From NCBI RefSeq assembly GCF_009674485.1, contig NZ_WKJJ01000034.1, forward strand, positions 1 through 56,095: 56,095 nt of DNA. The letters are read 5' to 3'. Below are positions 42,784 to 51,028 of the stretch, in pieces. The notes under the pieces were generated by a model, which saw only the letters and a program-made list of their open reading frames with translations, ran no database searches and was not told where the DNA came from. The DNA is from Pseudoduganella rivuli. GTDB taxonomy: Bacteria; Pseudomonadota; Gammaproteobacteria; Burkholderiales; Burkholderiaceae_D. Within the stretch, counting starts at the first letter, position 1. Every line of letters starts with the position of its first letter. The position numbers were made by a program, and so were the translations under genes.

Positions 42784-42900
42784 TGTGTATAAGTGCTTCT
42801 GATTAAAAATTAATCAGGATAAGTTTTTCTTTTGAAAACAGGGGCTTAGGTGCGGCGAGGGCAGCTTGATAACAAGCTTGTCCACAGAATTTGTTAACAA
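42784..42900. repeat. AT-rich DnaA-box-like repeat, copy 2
   Basis: Same order as copy 1: TGTGTATAA at 42784, TTGTCCACA at 42878 and GTTAACAA at 42893. The spacing between the two box types is 94 bases here and 95 in copy 1. It also contains a perfect hairpin CTGATTAAaaaTTAATCAG (42799-42817). Its last bases include the TAA stop of the leftward GGDEF gene. Confidence 0.7.
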
Positions 42901-44252
42901 GCCGAGGAAATCGCCATGGTCCCCAGGGCGGCAGGGCTGGCGCGGCTGGTGCGCACCTGGTTGCGGCCGTTTTCCTTCGCCACGTACATGGCGCGGTCGG
43001 CGGCAATGAACAGCGCTTCGACGTTTTCCATCTGGTGCGGATGGATGGTGGCGACGCCCACGCTGACCGTGATCCACGCCGACGTGATCGAGCGGGGGTG
43101 GGGCAGTTGCAGCGCTTCCACGTGGTTGCGGATGGATTCGGCCAGCGCGAAGGCCGCGTCGCTGTCGGTTTCCGCAAACAGCAGTACGAATTCTTCGCCG
43201 CCGTAGCGTGCCGCCAGGTCGGTGGCGCGCAGCGCGTGGGCATTGATGGCTTGCGCCACCTGTTGCAGGCAGATGTCACCGGCCGCATGGCCCAGGCTGT
43301 CGTTGTACAGCTTGAAGTGGTCGACATCGATCACCACCAGCGACAGCGGCGCGCCGCTGCGGATGGCGCGCTGCCATTCCTTTTCCAGGAACGTGTCGAA
43401 GTGGCGGCGGTTCGCGATCTTGGTCAGCGGATCGATCATGGCGGCGCGGTGCAGCGCGTCTTCCGACATCTTGTGGTGCGTAATGTCGTGCAGCAGGCCG
43501 ATGAACAGCGGCTGGCGCGAATACATCGGCGTCAGGGTCAGGTCCATGCAGACGGACGCCCCCTGTTTATGGCGGATGATGACTTCGCGCGTGCCGTGGC
43601 TGTGCGCGGTTTCCGGATTGGCCGCGTAGCGGGCAAAATAATCGAGGTATTCCTGCGCCACCAGCGGATTGAGCAAGTCGTCCAGCGTCTTGCCGGCCAG
43701 TTCGCCTTCGTCGTAGCCGAGGTAGTGATCGCAGGCGGGATTGGTGAATTGCACGCGGCCGCTGGGTTCGATGATCAGCAAGCCCTCGGCCATGCTGTTG
43801 ACGATGGTACGCAGCCGGTCCGCCTGTTCCTGCTGGGTTTCCGTGCGGTTGCGGATTTGCAGTTGCGTGCGCACGCGGGCGCACACTTCGGCCATGCGCA
43901 GCGGCTTGCCGATGTAATCGACGCCGCCTGTTTCAAAGCCCGCGACCACGTCTTCCGTTTCGTTGCGGGCGCTCATGAAGATAATGGGGATGTGCTGCGT
44001 CAGCGCGTGCGCTTTCAGCTGGCGGCACGTTTCCAGCCCGTCGATGCCGGGCATCACCACATCCAGCAGGATGAGGTCGGGATGCACCCGCTTGGCAATT
44101 TGTACGGCACGTTCACCCGACGTGGCGACATAGGTCTGGTAACCCTGTTCCACCATCAGCTTGCGCAGGACGCTCAGATTGGCCGGCGCATCGTCGACAA
44201 TCAGGATTGCGGCTTCACGCCGCGGCACGTAGCTGGCACCGCCTGTAATCAT
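42894..44252 (-). CDS. Receiver-PAS-GGDEF protein (diguanylate cyclase)
   Basis: A 452-residue soluble protein. The receiver domain (about 14-130) has DD at 20-21, phospho-acceptor D64 in ILLDVVMPG and K in YIGKPL. A PAS domain follows (about 148-262, MAEGLLIIEPSGRVQFTNPA). The GGDEF domain has the active GGEEF at 351-355, and the inhibitory site RATD is at 342-345. It should make c-di-GMP in response to phosphorylation and to a PAS-sensed cue. No kinase gene is adjacent. The stop codon lies at the edge of the DnaA-box-like repeat. Confidence 0.93.
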   Translation of the reverse strand: MITGGASYVPRREAAILIVDDAPANLSVLRKLMVEQGYQTYVATSGERAVQIAKRVHPDLILLDVVMPGIDGLETCRQLKAHALTQHIPIIFMSARNETEDVVAGFETGGVDYIGKPLRMAEVCARVRTQLQIRNRTETQQEQADRLRTIVNSMAEGLLIIEPSGRVQFTNPACDHYLGYDEGELAGKTLDDLLNPLVAQEYLDYFARYAANPETAHSHGTREVIIRHKQGASVCMDLTLTPMYSRQPLFIGLLHDITHHKMSEDALHRAAMIDPLTKIANRRHFDTFLEKEWQRAIRSGAPLSLVVIDVDHFKLYNDSLGHAAGDICLQQVAQAINAHALRATDLAARYGGEEFVLLFAETDSDAAFALAESIRNHVEALQLPHPRSITSAWITVSVGVATIHPHQMENVEALFIAADRAMYVAKENGRNQVRTSRASPAALGTMAISSAC

Positions 44253-44437
44253 TGAGTCTCGCTATAGGTCGAAGTGACTGTCTGTCTAAATCATACCAAC
44301 TAGCTAACCCACTGTAAAAGAAACATTCCCGCTTGGCATCGCCAGAAAACGCGAATTTCACAGATGTTCGGAACAATGGCGATGTTACTGTCAAAACCCC
44401 TGTAATCGCCGGCAATTTGCCGAATGGCAAAGAGGAA

Positions 44438-44511
44438 CTCGTTGCAAATTGGCAACGAGATTGTATGCAACTGTTGTTCAGGACAGACGGGCTTTGCTCG
44501 CCCGCCTGTCC
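44438..44511. promoter_or_regulatory. Two hairpins in the gap before the aminotransferase end
   Basis: CTCGTTGC-N6-GCAACGAG (44438-44459) is a perfect eight-base stem. GGACAGaCGGGC...GCCCGcCTGTCC (44481-44511) is an eleven-pair stem with one mismatch, 10 bases downstream of the aminotransferase stop on the minus strand. The second may serve as its terminator, although no T-run follows. The 269-base gap (44253-44521) shows no gene. Confidence 0.45.
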
Positions 44512-44521
44512 CGGTGGCAAA

Positions 44522-45715
44522 TTACAGTTTCGACGCGATCAGCTTGCCCAGGATTTCAATGCCGGCGCGGATACGTTCCGGCGGCACCGTCACGAACGAC
44601 AGGCGCAAGGTGTGGGTCTCCGGTGCGTTCGCGTAGAACGGCGAACCCGGCACGAAGGCAACCTTGTGCTGAATGGCTTCATCCAGCAGTTTCATGGCGT
44701 CGATGTGCTTCGGCAAGGTGACCCAGATGAACATGCCGCCTTCAGGGCGGGTCCACGTCACCTGTTCAGGGAAGTGCTGGTCCATGGCGTCCAGCATGAC
44801 CTGGCACTGGTCGCCGTACAGTTGGCGGATGGTCGGGATGTGCTGGTCCAGGAAGCCTTCCTTGACCACGTGGTGCACGACCATCTGCGTCAGCTGCGAC
44901 GTGTGCAGGTCGGCGGCCTGCTTGGCCAGTTCCAGGCGGCGGATCAGGCCCAGCGGGGCGACCACGTAGCCCAGGCGGATGCCCGGCGTCAGCACTTTCG
45001 AGAACGAGCCCATGTAGATGACGCCGTCCGGATTCATGGCCACCATCTTCGGCAATGGCGCGCCCTTGTAGCTGAGGGCGCCGTACGGATCGTCTTCGAT
45101 CAGTGGCAAGCCCAGGCGGGCGCAGGTTTCCACCAGTTGCTGGCGGCGCTCCACCGACAGGGTGCGGCCGGTCGGGTTCTGGAAGTTCGGCAGCGCGTAC
45201 AGCAGGCGGGCGCCTTGCGCGACCTGGTCCAGCGATTCCGGCACCAGGCCGTGATCGTCGGTCTGCACCGACACGAATTCAGGACGGTACACCGAGAACG
45301 CCTGCAGCGCGCCCAGGTACGACGGGGTTTCCACCAGCACTTTGCTGCCTTCATCGATCAGCACCTTGCCCAGCAAGTCCAGCGCCTGCTGCGAACCCGA
45401 CACCATCAGCACCTGTTCCGGCACGATCTTCGCGCCGCCCACGGACAGGCTGTCGGCGATCCACTGGCGCAGCGGCAGGTAGCCGTCGGTCGGGCCGTAT
45501 TGCAGCGCGACTTTGCCGGAATCGGTCAGCACCTTGTCGAACGCTTCCTTCATGATGTCGACCGGGAAGGTGGCAGGCGATGGCAGGCCGCCGGCAAACG
45601 AAATGATTTCCGGCTGCTGGGTGATCTTCAGGATCTCGCGGATAAACGAGCTTTGCAGCTGGCTGGCGCGTTCGGAAAAGCGCCACTGGATCGGGTTCGG
45701 GTTTTCGATTTTCAT
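44522..45715 (-). CDS. PLP-dependent aminotransferase, 2-aminoadipate/MocR-like class I
   Basis: A 397-residue fold-type I aminotransferase. The PLP lysine is K240 in YMGSFSKVLTPGIRLGY; others are SGSQQALDLLGKVL (107-120), PNFQNPTG (176-183) and EDDPYGALSY (207-216). The pattern matches the LysN/2-aminoadipate transaminase group, which handles several amino acids and 2-oxoacids. There is no fused DNA-binding domain. A palindromic repeat and a RidA gene lie just upstream; RidA hydrolyses the enamine by-products of PLP enzymes, which makes the pairing sensible. Leftward; AGAGA precedes the ATG. Confidence 0.9.
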   Translation of the reverse strand: MKIENPNPIQWRFSERASQLQSSFIREILKITQQPEIISFAGGLPSPATFPVDIMKEAFDKVLTDSGKVALQYGPTDGYLPLRQWIADSLSVGGAKIVPEQVLMVSGSQQALDLLGKVLIDEGSKVLVETPSYLGALQAFSVYRPEFVSVQTDDHGLVPESLDQVAQGARLLYALPNFQNPTGRTLSVERRQQLVETCARLGLPLIEDDPYGALSYKGAPLPKMVAMNPDGVIYMGSFSKVLTPGIRLGYVVAPLGLIRRLELAKQAADLHTSQLTQMVVHHVVKEGFLDQHIPTIRQLYGDQCQVMLDAMDQHFPEQVTWTRPEGGMFIWVTLPKHIDAMKLLDEAIQHKVAFVPGSPFYANAPETHTLRLSFVTVPPERIRAGIEILGKLIASKL

Positions 45716-45793
45716 GTTGGTCTCTTTTTATGGATGAGGCGCGCTTGTGGCGGCCGGTCGAAGCGGCGCTGGATAAGCGCCGCTGTATCAATT

Positions 45794-45824
45794 GTAGGGC
45801 GGTTTGGGCGCAGCCCAAGCCGCC
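45794..45824. repeat. REP-like hairpin
   Basis: GTAGGGCGG followed by TTTGGGCgcaGCCCAA and GCCGCC, then ATGCCG. The stem sequence differs from other copies but is fully compensated (GGGC/GCCC against CCGC/GCGG), as expected for an element kept for its structure. Confidence 0.82.
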
Positions 45825-45843
45825 ATGCCGGGCGGCGGATTCT

Positions 45844-46305
45844 TTAAGCGATCTCTGCAATCATTTCGATTTCCACGCACGCGCCCAGCGGCACTTGCGC
45901 CACGCCGAACGCGGCACGCGCATGCTTGCCCGCGTCGCCGAACACTTCGCCGATCAGCTCGGACGCGCCATTGGTCACCAGGTGGTGGTCCGTGTAGTCG
46001 GCGGTCGAGTTCACCAGGCTGGTCAGCTTGACGATGCGTTTCACGCGGGTCAGGTCGCCGTTGCATGCTGCCTGCAAGGTGCCGATCATGGCAATGGCGA
46101 CGCCGCGCGCCGCTTGCGCGCCTTCTTCCGTGCTGATGTTCTTGCCCAGCTGGCCGGCCCACACCGAACCGTCAGGTTTCTTGGCGATATGGCCGGACAG
46201 ATACACCAGGTTGCCGGTTTGCACGTACATGACGTAGGCGGCGACAGGGGCAGCCGGTGCAGTCAGGGTGATATCGAGCGCTTTGAGTTTTTCGTAGACG
46301 GACAT
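45844..46305 (-). CDS. RidA family protein
   Basis: A 153-residue member of the YjgF/YER057c/UK114 (RidA) family, of the longer YjgH/TdcF-like kind. It has VQTGNLVYLSGHIAKKPDGS near the N-terminus and CVEIEMIAEIA at the end; the arginine typical of imine-hydrolysing RidA (in IPVR...E) is not obvious here, where the matching region reads VPLGACVEIE. The canonical deaminase activity is therefore uncertain. CAGGAA lies 8 bases before the ATG. Neighbouring PLP aminotransferase downstream, DMT exporter upstream, all leftward. Confidence 0.88.
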   Translation of the reverse strand: MSVYEKLKALDITLTAPAAPVAAYVMYVQTGNLVYLSGHIAKKPDGSVWAGQLGKNISTEEGAQAARGVAIAMIGTLQAACNGDLTRVKRIVKLTSLVNSTADYTDHHLVTNGASELIGEVFGDAGKHARAAFGVAQVPLGACVEIEMIAEIA

Positions 46306-46355
46306 GGTGGTTCCTGTGAAGTGTTAAATCTGGGAAGCCGATATTGTACGTCTTT

Positions 46356-47276
46356 CTATGCCTGTATCCGCGTCCGGCGGCCCGTAGCAACCACGGAAAT
46401 TACTGCCAAAGAAAACAGAATATTGCTCAAACTGATGGTTTCACTTAAGACTAATGCCGCGCCGGCCATGGTAAGAAAGGGTTGCAGCAGCTGTACCTGG
46501 CCCACCCGCGCCACGCCGCCCAGCGCCATGCCGCGGTACCAGAAAAAGAAGCCGATATACATGGAAAACACCGACACATAGGCAAACCCGGCCCACGGTT
46601 GCCAGCCCGCGCCGGCAATCGCGGCGCCGTCGCGCCACACCAGCCAGGCCACGATCGGCAACAGCACGGGGGCGGCCAGCACCAGCGCCCAGCTGATCAC
46701 CTGTTCGCCGCCCATGGTTTTCGCCAGCTTGCCGCCTTCCGCGTATCCCATGGCGGCCAGCAGCACGGCTGCAAACACGGCCAGGTCCGCCAGGTGGAAC
46801 GTACCGCCCGCCTGCAGCAGGGCAAAGCCGGCCACCAGCACTGTGCCCGTGGCTGCCATCAGCCAGAACGCGGGCGACGGTTTTTCATGGCCCCGCAGCG
46901 CCGCATAGGCGGCGGTGGCCAGCGGCAGCACGCCGACCAGCACGGCGCCGTGCGACGCCGGCAGCGAGCGCATCGCCATCGATGTCAGCCACGGAAACCC
47001 AATCACGCAGCCCAGCGCCACCAGCGCCAGTGGTCGGAGCGCCGCGCGCGGCGGCCAGGCCGCTTGCTTCCACGCCAGCCAGATGGCCGCCAGCGCGGCC
47101 GCCACCAGCGCGCGGCCCAGCGCGACAAACGCGGGATCGAACGCGGCGACCGCCATGCGGGTGAACGGTAACGTCAGGCTGAAAATCGCCACGCCGGCCA
47201 GGCCCAACAGCATGCCGGCGGTTTCATCGCTGACGCGGGGGAGGCGGCGGGACGTGGTGGCGATCGTGGTGTGCAT
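46356..47276 (-). CDS. DMT-family (EamA) transporter
   Basis: A 306-residue membrane protein with ten hydrophobic segments made of two EamA repeats, the drug/metabolite exporter layout. The first repeat includes AIFSLTLPFTRMAVAAFDP and the second VSVFSMYIGFFFWYRGMALGG. Many such proteins export amino acids or metabolites. It diverges from a MocR-type regulator whose upstream region carries repeated CCAATACA motifs, so it is the probable regulatory target. No strong ribosome site precedes the ATG at 47276. Confidence 0.9.
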   Translation of the reverse strand: MHTTIATTSRRLPRVSDETAGMLLGLAGVAIFSLTLPFTRMAVAAFDPAFVALGRALVAAALAAIWLAWKQAAWPPRAALRPLALVALGCVIGFPWLTSMAMRSLPASHGAVLVGVLPLATAAYAALRGHEKPSPAFWLMAATGTVLVAGFALLQAGGTFHLADLAVFAAVLLAAMGYAEGGKLAKTMGGEQVISWALVLAAPVLLPIVAWLVWRDGAAIAGAGWQPWAGFAYVSVFSMYIGFFFWYRGMALGGVARVGQVQLLQPFLTMAGAALVLSETISLSNILFSLAVISVVATGRRTRIQA

Positions 47277-47344
47277 AAGGTACTTTCAGGGTGCTTTAAC
47301 GTGCTTTGAATGCTGCGGGAATGGACCTATACTAGAAGAAATAA

Positions 47345-47394
47345 CCAATACAGTGCCAATACACTTGTGCACTTAACTCATAGAACTGTATAGG
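47345..47394. promoter_or_regulatory. Candidate MocR operator repeats
   Basis: CCAATACA occurs at 47345 and 47356, 11 bases apart (one helical turn), and again at 47403 inside the start of the regulator gene. An inverted related copy, ACTGTATAGG, is at 47385-47394 (reverse CCTATACAGT against CCAATACAGT). TTGTGC (47365) and TGTATA (47387) could be the -35 and -10, with the inverted copy covering the -10. Confidence 0.55.
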
Positions 47395-47398
47395 GAAT

Positions 47399-48880
47399 AT
47401 GGCCAATACACGCGATGCACTTGGGACTGCACAGCCCCAGGCCTTCAAGCCCGGCATGCCGCTGATTGCGCTGCTGTCGCGCGAATCCGGCGAATCGCTG
47501 GCCGACCAGATCGTACGCTCCGTCGTGGCGCGCATCGATGACAAGGTGCTGCGCAGCGGCGCCCGCATGCCGTCGATCCGCGCCTTTGCACAGTCGCATG
47601 GCGTGTCGCCGTTCACCGTGGTGGCCAGTTATGACCGGCTGGTGGCGCGCGGTTACCTGGAATCGCGCCGGGGGGCGGGGTTTTATGTGCGGGAGCGGGC
47701 GGCGCCCATCTTGCGCAGCACGCGCGACCCGGCCGCGGCGCACGGCATCGAAGGCGGAGCGATGGATGTGACCTGGCTGGTCCGCAACATGTTCCGCCAG
47801 GCGCCTTACCAGCAAATGCCGGGCACCGGGGTATTGCCGTCGGACTGGCTCGATGGGGCCGGCATCGCCAATGCGCTGCGCGCCATCAGCCGCCAGCATC
47901 CGGGCACCTTGGTCAACTATGGCGTACCGCAAGGCTTCCTGCCGTTGCGCCAGCAATTGCAGCAAAAGCTGGGCGAACTGGAAGTGCAGGCCACGCCGGA
48001 GCAGATCGTGACGACGGCCGGCGTCACGCAAGCGCTGGATATGGTGGCGCGCGAATTTACCCAGCCGGGCGACACGATTTTTGTCGACGATCCCGCCTGG
48101 TTCCTGATGTTCGGCTCATTTGCGGCACTGGGCGCGCGGGTGGTTGGCATTCCCCGCCTGGCCGACGGTCCGGACCTGGCCGCGCTGGCGCAACTGGCGG
48201 CCCTGCACAAACCCAAGCTGTACGTGATCAATTCCGTGCTGCACAACCCCAGTTCCACTTCGCTGTCGGCGGCCAAGGCTTTTCAGATATTGCGCCTGGC
48301 GGAAGAGCATGACTTCCTGGTGGTGGAAGACGATATTTATTGCGATTTGCATCCGGGACCCGCCGTCCAGCCCGTGACGCGGCTGGCCGCGCTCGACCAG
48401 TTGCAGCGGGTGATTTACCTGGGGGGCTTTTCCAAGACCATGGCCGCCAATTTGCGGGTCGGCTATATCGCCACGTCACGAGAGCGGGCCCAGCGGCTGG
48501 CCGACCGCAAGATGCTGCAAACGCTGACCACCAGTGAAATCGGCGAAAGGGTGGTTTATAAAGTGTTATCGGAAGGGACGTTCCGCAAACACACCGACCG
48601 CATCCGCACCCGGCTCGATGAATTGCGCAGCCGCACGGTACGGCAAATGGAGCGCGTCGGCTTGAAAATCGCCGTGGCGCCGATGGCCGGGATGTTCGTA
48701 TGGGCCGACGCCGGGCGCGATACCAATGTGCTGGCCGCGCAGGCCATGGGGCAGGATCTGTTATTGGCGCCGGGCAGCCTGTTTTCACCGAGCCAGCTGC
48801 CTTCCCAGTACATGCGGCTGAATATCGCGGCGATGCAAGAGCCGGCCGTGTGGCGTTTCCTGGAGAAGGAGCTGGCTTAG
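47399..48880 (+). CDS. MocR-family regulator (GntR HTH fused to aminotransferase-like domain)
   Basis: A 493-residue protein. The N-terminal GntR winged helix (about 28-100) has LADQIVRSVVARIDDKVLRSG and FTVVASYDRLVARGYLESRRG. The remaining 360 residues are a fold-type I aminotransferase domain with K346 in YLGGFSKTMAANLR for PLP. MocR proteins sense PLP or amino-compound ligands and usually act on neighbouring genes. The divergent DMT exporter is the likely target. GGGAA lies only about 3 bases before the ATG, too close for a standard ribosome site, and a possible -10 lies 7-12 bases upstream, so a leaderless transcript is possible. Confidence 0.9.
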   Translation: MANTRDALGTAQPQAFKPGMPLIALLSRESGESLADQIVRSVVARIDDKVLRSGARMPSIRAFAQSHGVSPFTVVASYDRLVARGYLESRRGAGFYVRERAAPILRSTRDPAAAHGIEGGAMDVTWLVRNMFRQAPYQQMPGTGVLPSDWLDGAGIANALRAISRQHPGTLVNYGVPQGFLPLRQQLQQKLGELEVQATPEQIVTTAGVTQALDMVAREFTQPGDTIFVDDPAWFLMFGSFAALGARVVGIPRLADGPDLAALAQLAALHKPKLYVINSVLHNPSSTSLSAAKAFQILRLAEEHDFLVVEDDIYCDLHPGPAVQPVTRLAALDQLQRVIYLGGFSKTMAANLRVGYIATSRERAQRLADRKMLQTLTTSEIGERVVYKVLSEGTFRKHTDRIRTRLDELRSRTVRQMERVGLKIAVAPMAGMFVWADAGRDTNVLAAQAMGQDLLLAPGSLFSPSQLPSQYMRLNIAAMQEPAVWRFLEKELA

Positions 48881-48990
48881 TGACTGCTGCTTGGTGTGGT
48901 AAATTCTGAAATTAATTTCCGCTTGGCAATTTTGTACTTGCCGGTTTACCATCGCCTGCACTGATCTAACGCCACGGAGGCCAGGTTCGT

Positions 48991-50688
48991 ATGTTCCCAT
49001 CCTTCTCATCGTTGCCATCGCGTGGTTTTGCGGCCCTGCTGTTGCTGGCGCCGCTGGCCGCGTCCGCCTCCCAGCGCTGGGTCGCGGCAGACAATTTGCG
49101 CATGCGGGCCGGGCCTGGCCTGGAATATCCGGTCACAGGCACCTTGGGGCGCGGCGCCGAGCTGGCGCTGTTGCAAGCCGGCGAACCTGATGGCTTTTGC
49201 CTGGTGGATGGCGATGGCCGGCATGGCTACGTGGCATGTAAATACCTGAGCCCGACACCTATCGAACGGCCCAGGGCGGGCGAAAACGGCGTCAGTGCGG
49301 CGCAGCGCTGGATCAGCGGCAATGGCGTGACCTTGCGTGCTGAACCCAGCCCCAATGCGGCCGTGGCAGGCCGCTTGTCACTGAATGCGGCGGTGAAGCT
49401 GCTGCGGGCCGACGCCGGTAGCGGCTATTGCGAAATCCAGCCGGAACAGGGCCCCAGCGGCTATACGGCTTGCCGCTACCTGGCTGCCACACCGGCCGAG
49501 CTGGCGCTTATCCGGGGTGAGCGGGGCGCCTCGGATGGGCCATCGGGTGATTACGATCCGGAACGGGCCTTTGCACTGGAACCGGGCTGGCCGGCACTGG
49601 AGCGCTATGTTGAATACTTGAAGGCGCGTTCGCCCGGCATTCCGCAGAATGGCCCCTGGCCGCGCGACGACGTGCTGGAGAAAATGAAAGCCCACCTGGC
49701 GCTGGGGCTGCATGGCCGCAAGCCGCCGCCCTATGCGGATTGGGCGGCATTGCAGCGCAAGGCGGCGCAAGACCTGGACTTGAGTGGCGCATTGGGGCGC
49801 TTGCGGTCAGAGGGCAAAGCGGCGCCTGCCGATGTCGCGCAGCGCGGCGCGCGGGCGGAGTCGGTTGCGGAGGAGTTGCAGTCACCGATCGGCCTCTGGG
49901 GTGGCTTGCATGACGCGTCTGGCAACGATGGCGGGGCGGGACGCGTGATCCGGCTGGTGCGGGCGCTGGCGCTGCCTGCGCCGCAGCCGTCGCTGTTCCG
50001 CAGCGAGGCCGACCTGGCGCCGCCCGAAACATCCACCGAAGACGCCAGCGGCCGCTTTGGCATCGTGTTCCGGCAACTGGTGTCGCCGCGCCCGGTGATC
50101 AAACCGGCTGCCGGAAGCAGCGGTGAGGAGATCGGCAATACGCCCGGCCTGTATGACATGCTGGCGCGCACGTCCGTACTGGTGCGCCCGGTGCAGCGCG
50201 TGCAACTGTTTCGCGACGGCCGCCTGCGTACCGAGGCCAGTGTGTTGCAAAAGAAGGAAACCCTGTGGCGCGATGCCGATGAATCCGAATGCGAGGGGTG
50301 GAAGCCGGGATTCGCGTATGGCGATGCGGATGCCGCCACGTGGCGCAATGCCGATCCCGTGGTGAAGACGGGCCACAACCCGCGTGGCAGCCTGTATGCG
50401 TTTTACACGGCCCGGGCGTTGCCGCGCGAACGCGCCAGCGTGATTGAAACACCGGTCAAACTGGACCGTGGCGCCACCGGGTTTGTCCGGGGGACTTATT
50501 TGCACTTCGACCTCGATGGCGATGGCGTCACCGACGTCGCCGTGTTCGAAGGGCAGGGCCATGGCCCGGGGCACCTGAGTGGGCCGACGCTCACCGATGA
50601 CCGCTGGTACCGGCTGGCGCTGGTCAACATCAATGGCGCCTGGAAAGTGCTGGGCCGCGATGGATTTGGCTATGGATGCGGGTGCTGA
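48991..50688 (+). CDS. Exported protein with two bacterial SH3 domains
   Basis: A 565-residue protein with a signal peptide (about 1-26, ending ASA). Two SH3b domains follow: ADNLRMRAGPGLEYPVTGTL (about 28-90) and NGVTLRAEPSPNAAVAGRLS (about 105-165), each with the typical LRxxPS core and paired cysteines. The middle and C-terminal part is unfamiliar; near the end FDLDGDGVTDVAVFEG is a calcium-loop or FG-GAP-like motif. Bacterial SH3 domains often bind cell-wall material. GGAGG lies 10 bases before the ATG. A small exported protein gene starts immediately after its stop. Confidence 0.82.
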   Translation: MFPSFSSLPSRGFAALLLLAPLAASASQRWVAADNLRMRAGPGLEYPVTGTLGRGAELALLQAGEPDGFCLVDGDGRHGYVACKYLSPTPIERPRAGENGVSAAQRWISGNGVTLRAEPSPNAAVAGRLSLNAAVKLLRADAGSGYCEIQPEQGPSGYTACRYLAATPAELALIRGERGASDGPSGDYDPERAFALEPGWPALERYVEYLKARSPGIPQNGPWPRDDVLEKMKAHLALGLHGRKPPPYADWAALQRKAAQDLDLSGALGRLRSEGKAAPADVAQRGARAESVAEELQSPIGLWGGLHDASGNDGGAGRVIRLVRALALPAPQPSLFRSEADLAPPETSTEDASGRFGIVFRQLVSPRPVIKPAAGSSGEEIGNTPGLYDMLARTSVLVRPVQRVQLFRDGRLRTEASVLQKKETLWRDADESECEGWKPGFAYGDADAATWRNADPVVKTGHNPRGSLYAFYTARALPRERASVIETPVKLDRGATGFVRGTYLHFDLDGDGVTDVAVFEGQGHGPGHLSGPTLTDDRWYRLALVNINGAWKVLGRDGFGYGCGC

Positions 50689-50919
50689 ATGACGACAAGA
50701 TTCCTGTGTTGTTCGCTGCTGTCATTGACGCTGGTTGCCGGCAACACCATGGCGGCCAATCCGCGCGCCACCGATGCGGCGTTCGCCGCCCTGTTGTCGA
50801 TGCCGTCCGCCAAGCCGGCCCAGGGGGCGTGGAATTTTCCCGAGCCGGATGGATTTGAGGCCACGTCGGAAACCGCGCTGATCGCCTACCTGGCCCGCCA
50901 GCATTCGACTGAGCGTTGA
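50689..50919 (+). CDS. Small exported protein of unknown function
   Basis: A 76-residue product with a signal peptide (about 1-22, ending TMAA). The mature part is about 54 residues: NPRATDAAFAALLSMPSAKP..., no cysteine, no recognised domain. Its ATG directly follows the TGA of the SH3 protein gene, so translation is probably coupled. It may be a partner or processing product companion of that protein; nothing in the sequence tells more. Confidence 0.62.
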   Translation: MTTRFLCCSLLSLTLVAGNTMAANPRATDAAFAALLSMPSAKPAQGAWNFPEPDGFEATSETALIAYLARQHSTER

Positions 50920-51028
50920 GGGCGGTGACGGCCTGCGCAGTGACTAATTGAATTTAATCAACATTTTCCCGTACGGTAAAATAGGAGGATTTCCTGGCTT
51001 GATGCCAATCTGACTTCATCCTTTCTGA

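Noticed and set aside
42620..42893. Chromosomal origin oriC
   Set aside because: Two box pairs are suggestive, but dnaA, dnaN, gyrB, rpmH and parAB are all missing, and the flanking genes converge on the site. It is kept only as a DnaA-box-like repeat.
42891..44255. 454-codon rightward frame over the GGDEF gene
   Set aside because: The leftward frame has complete receiver, PAS and GGEEF motifs; the rightward one has none.
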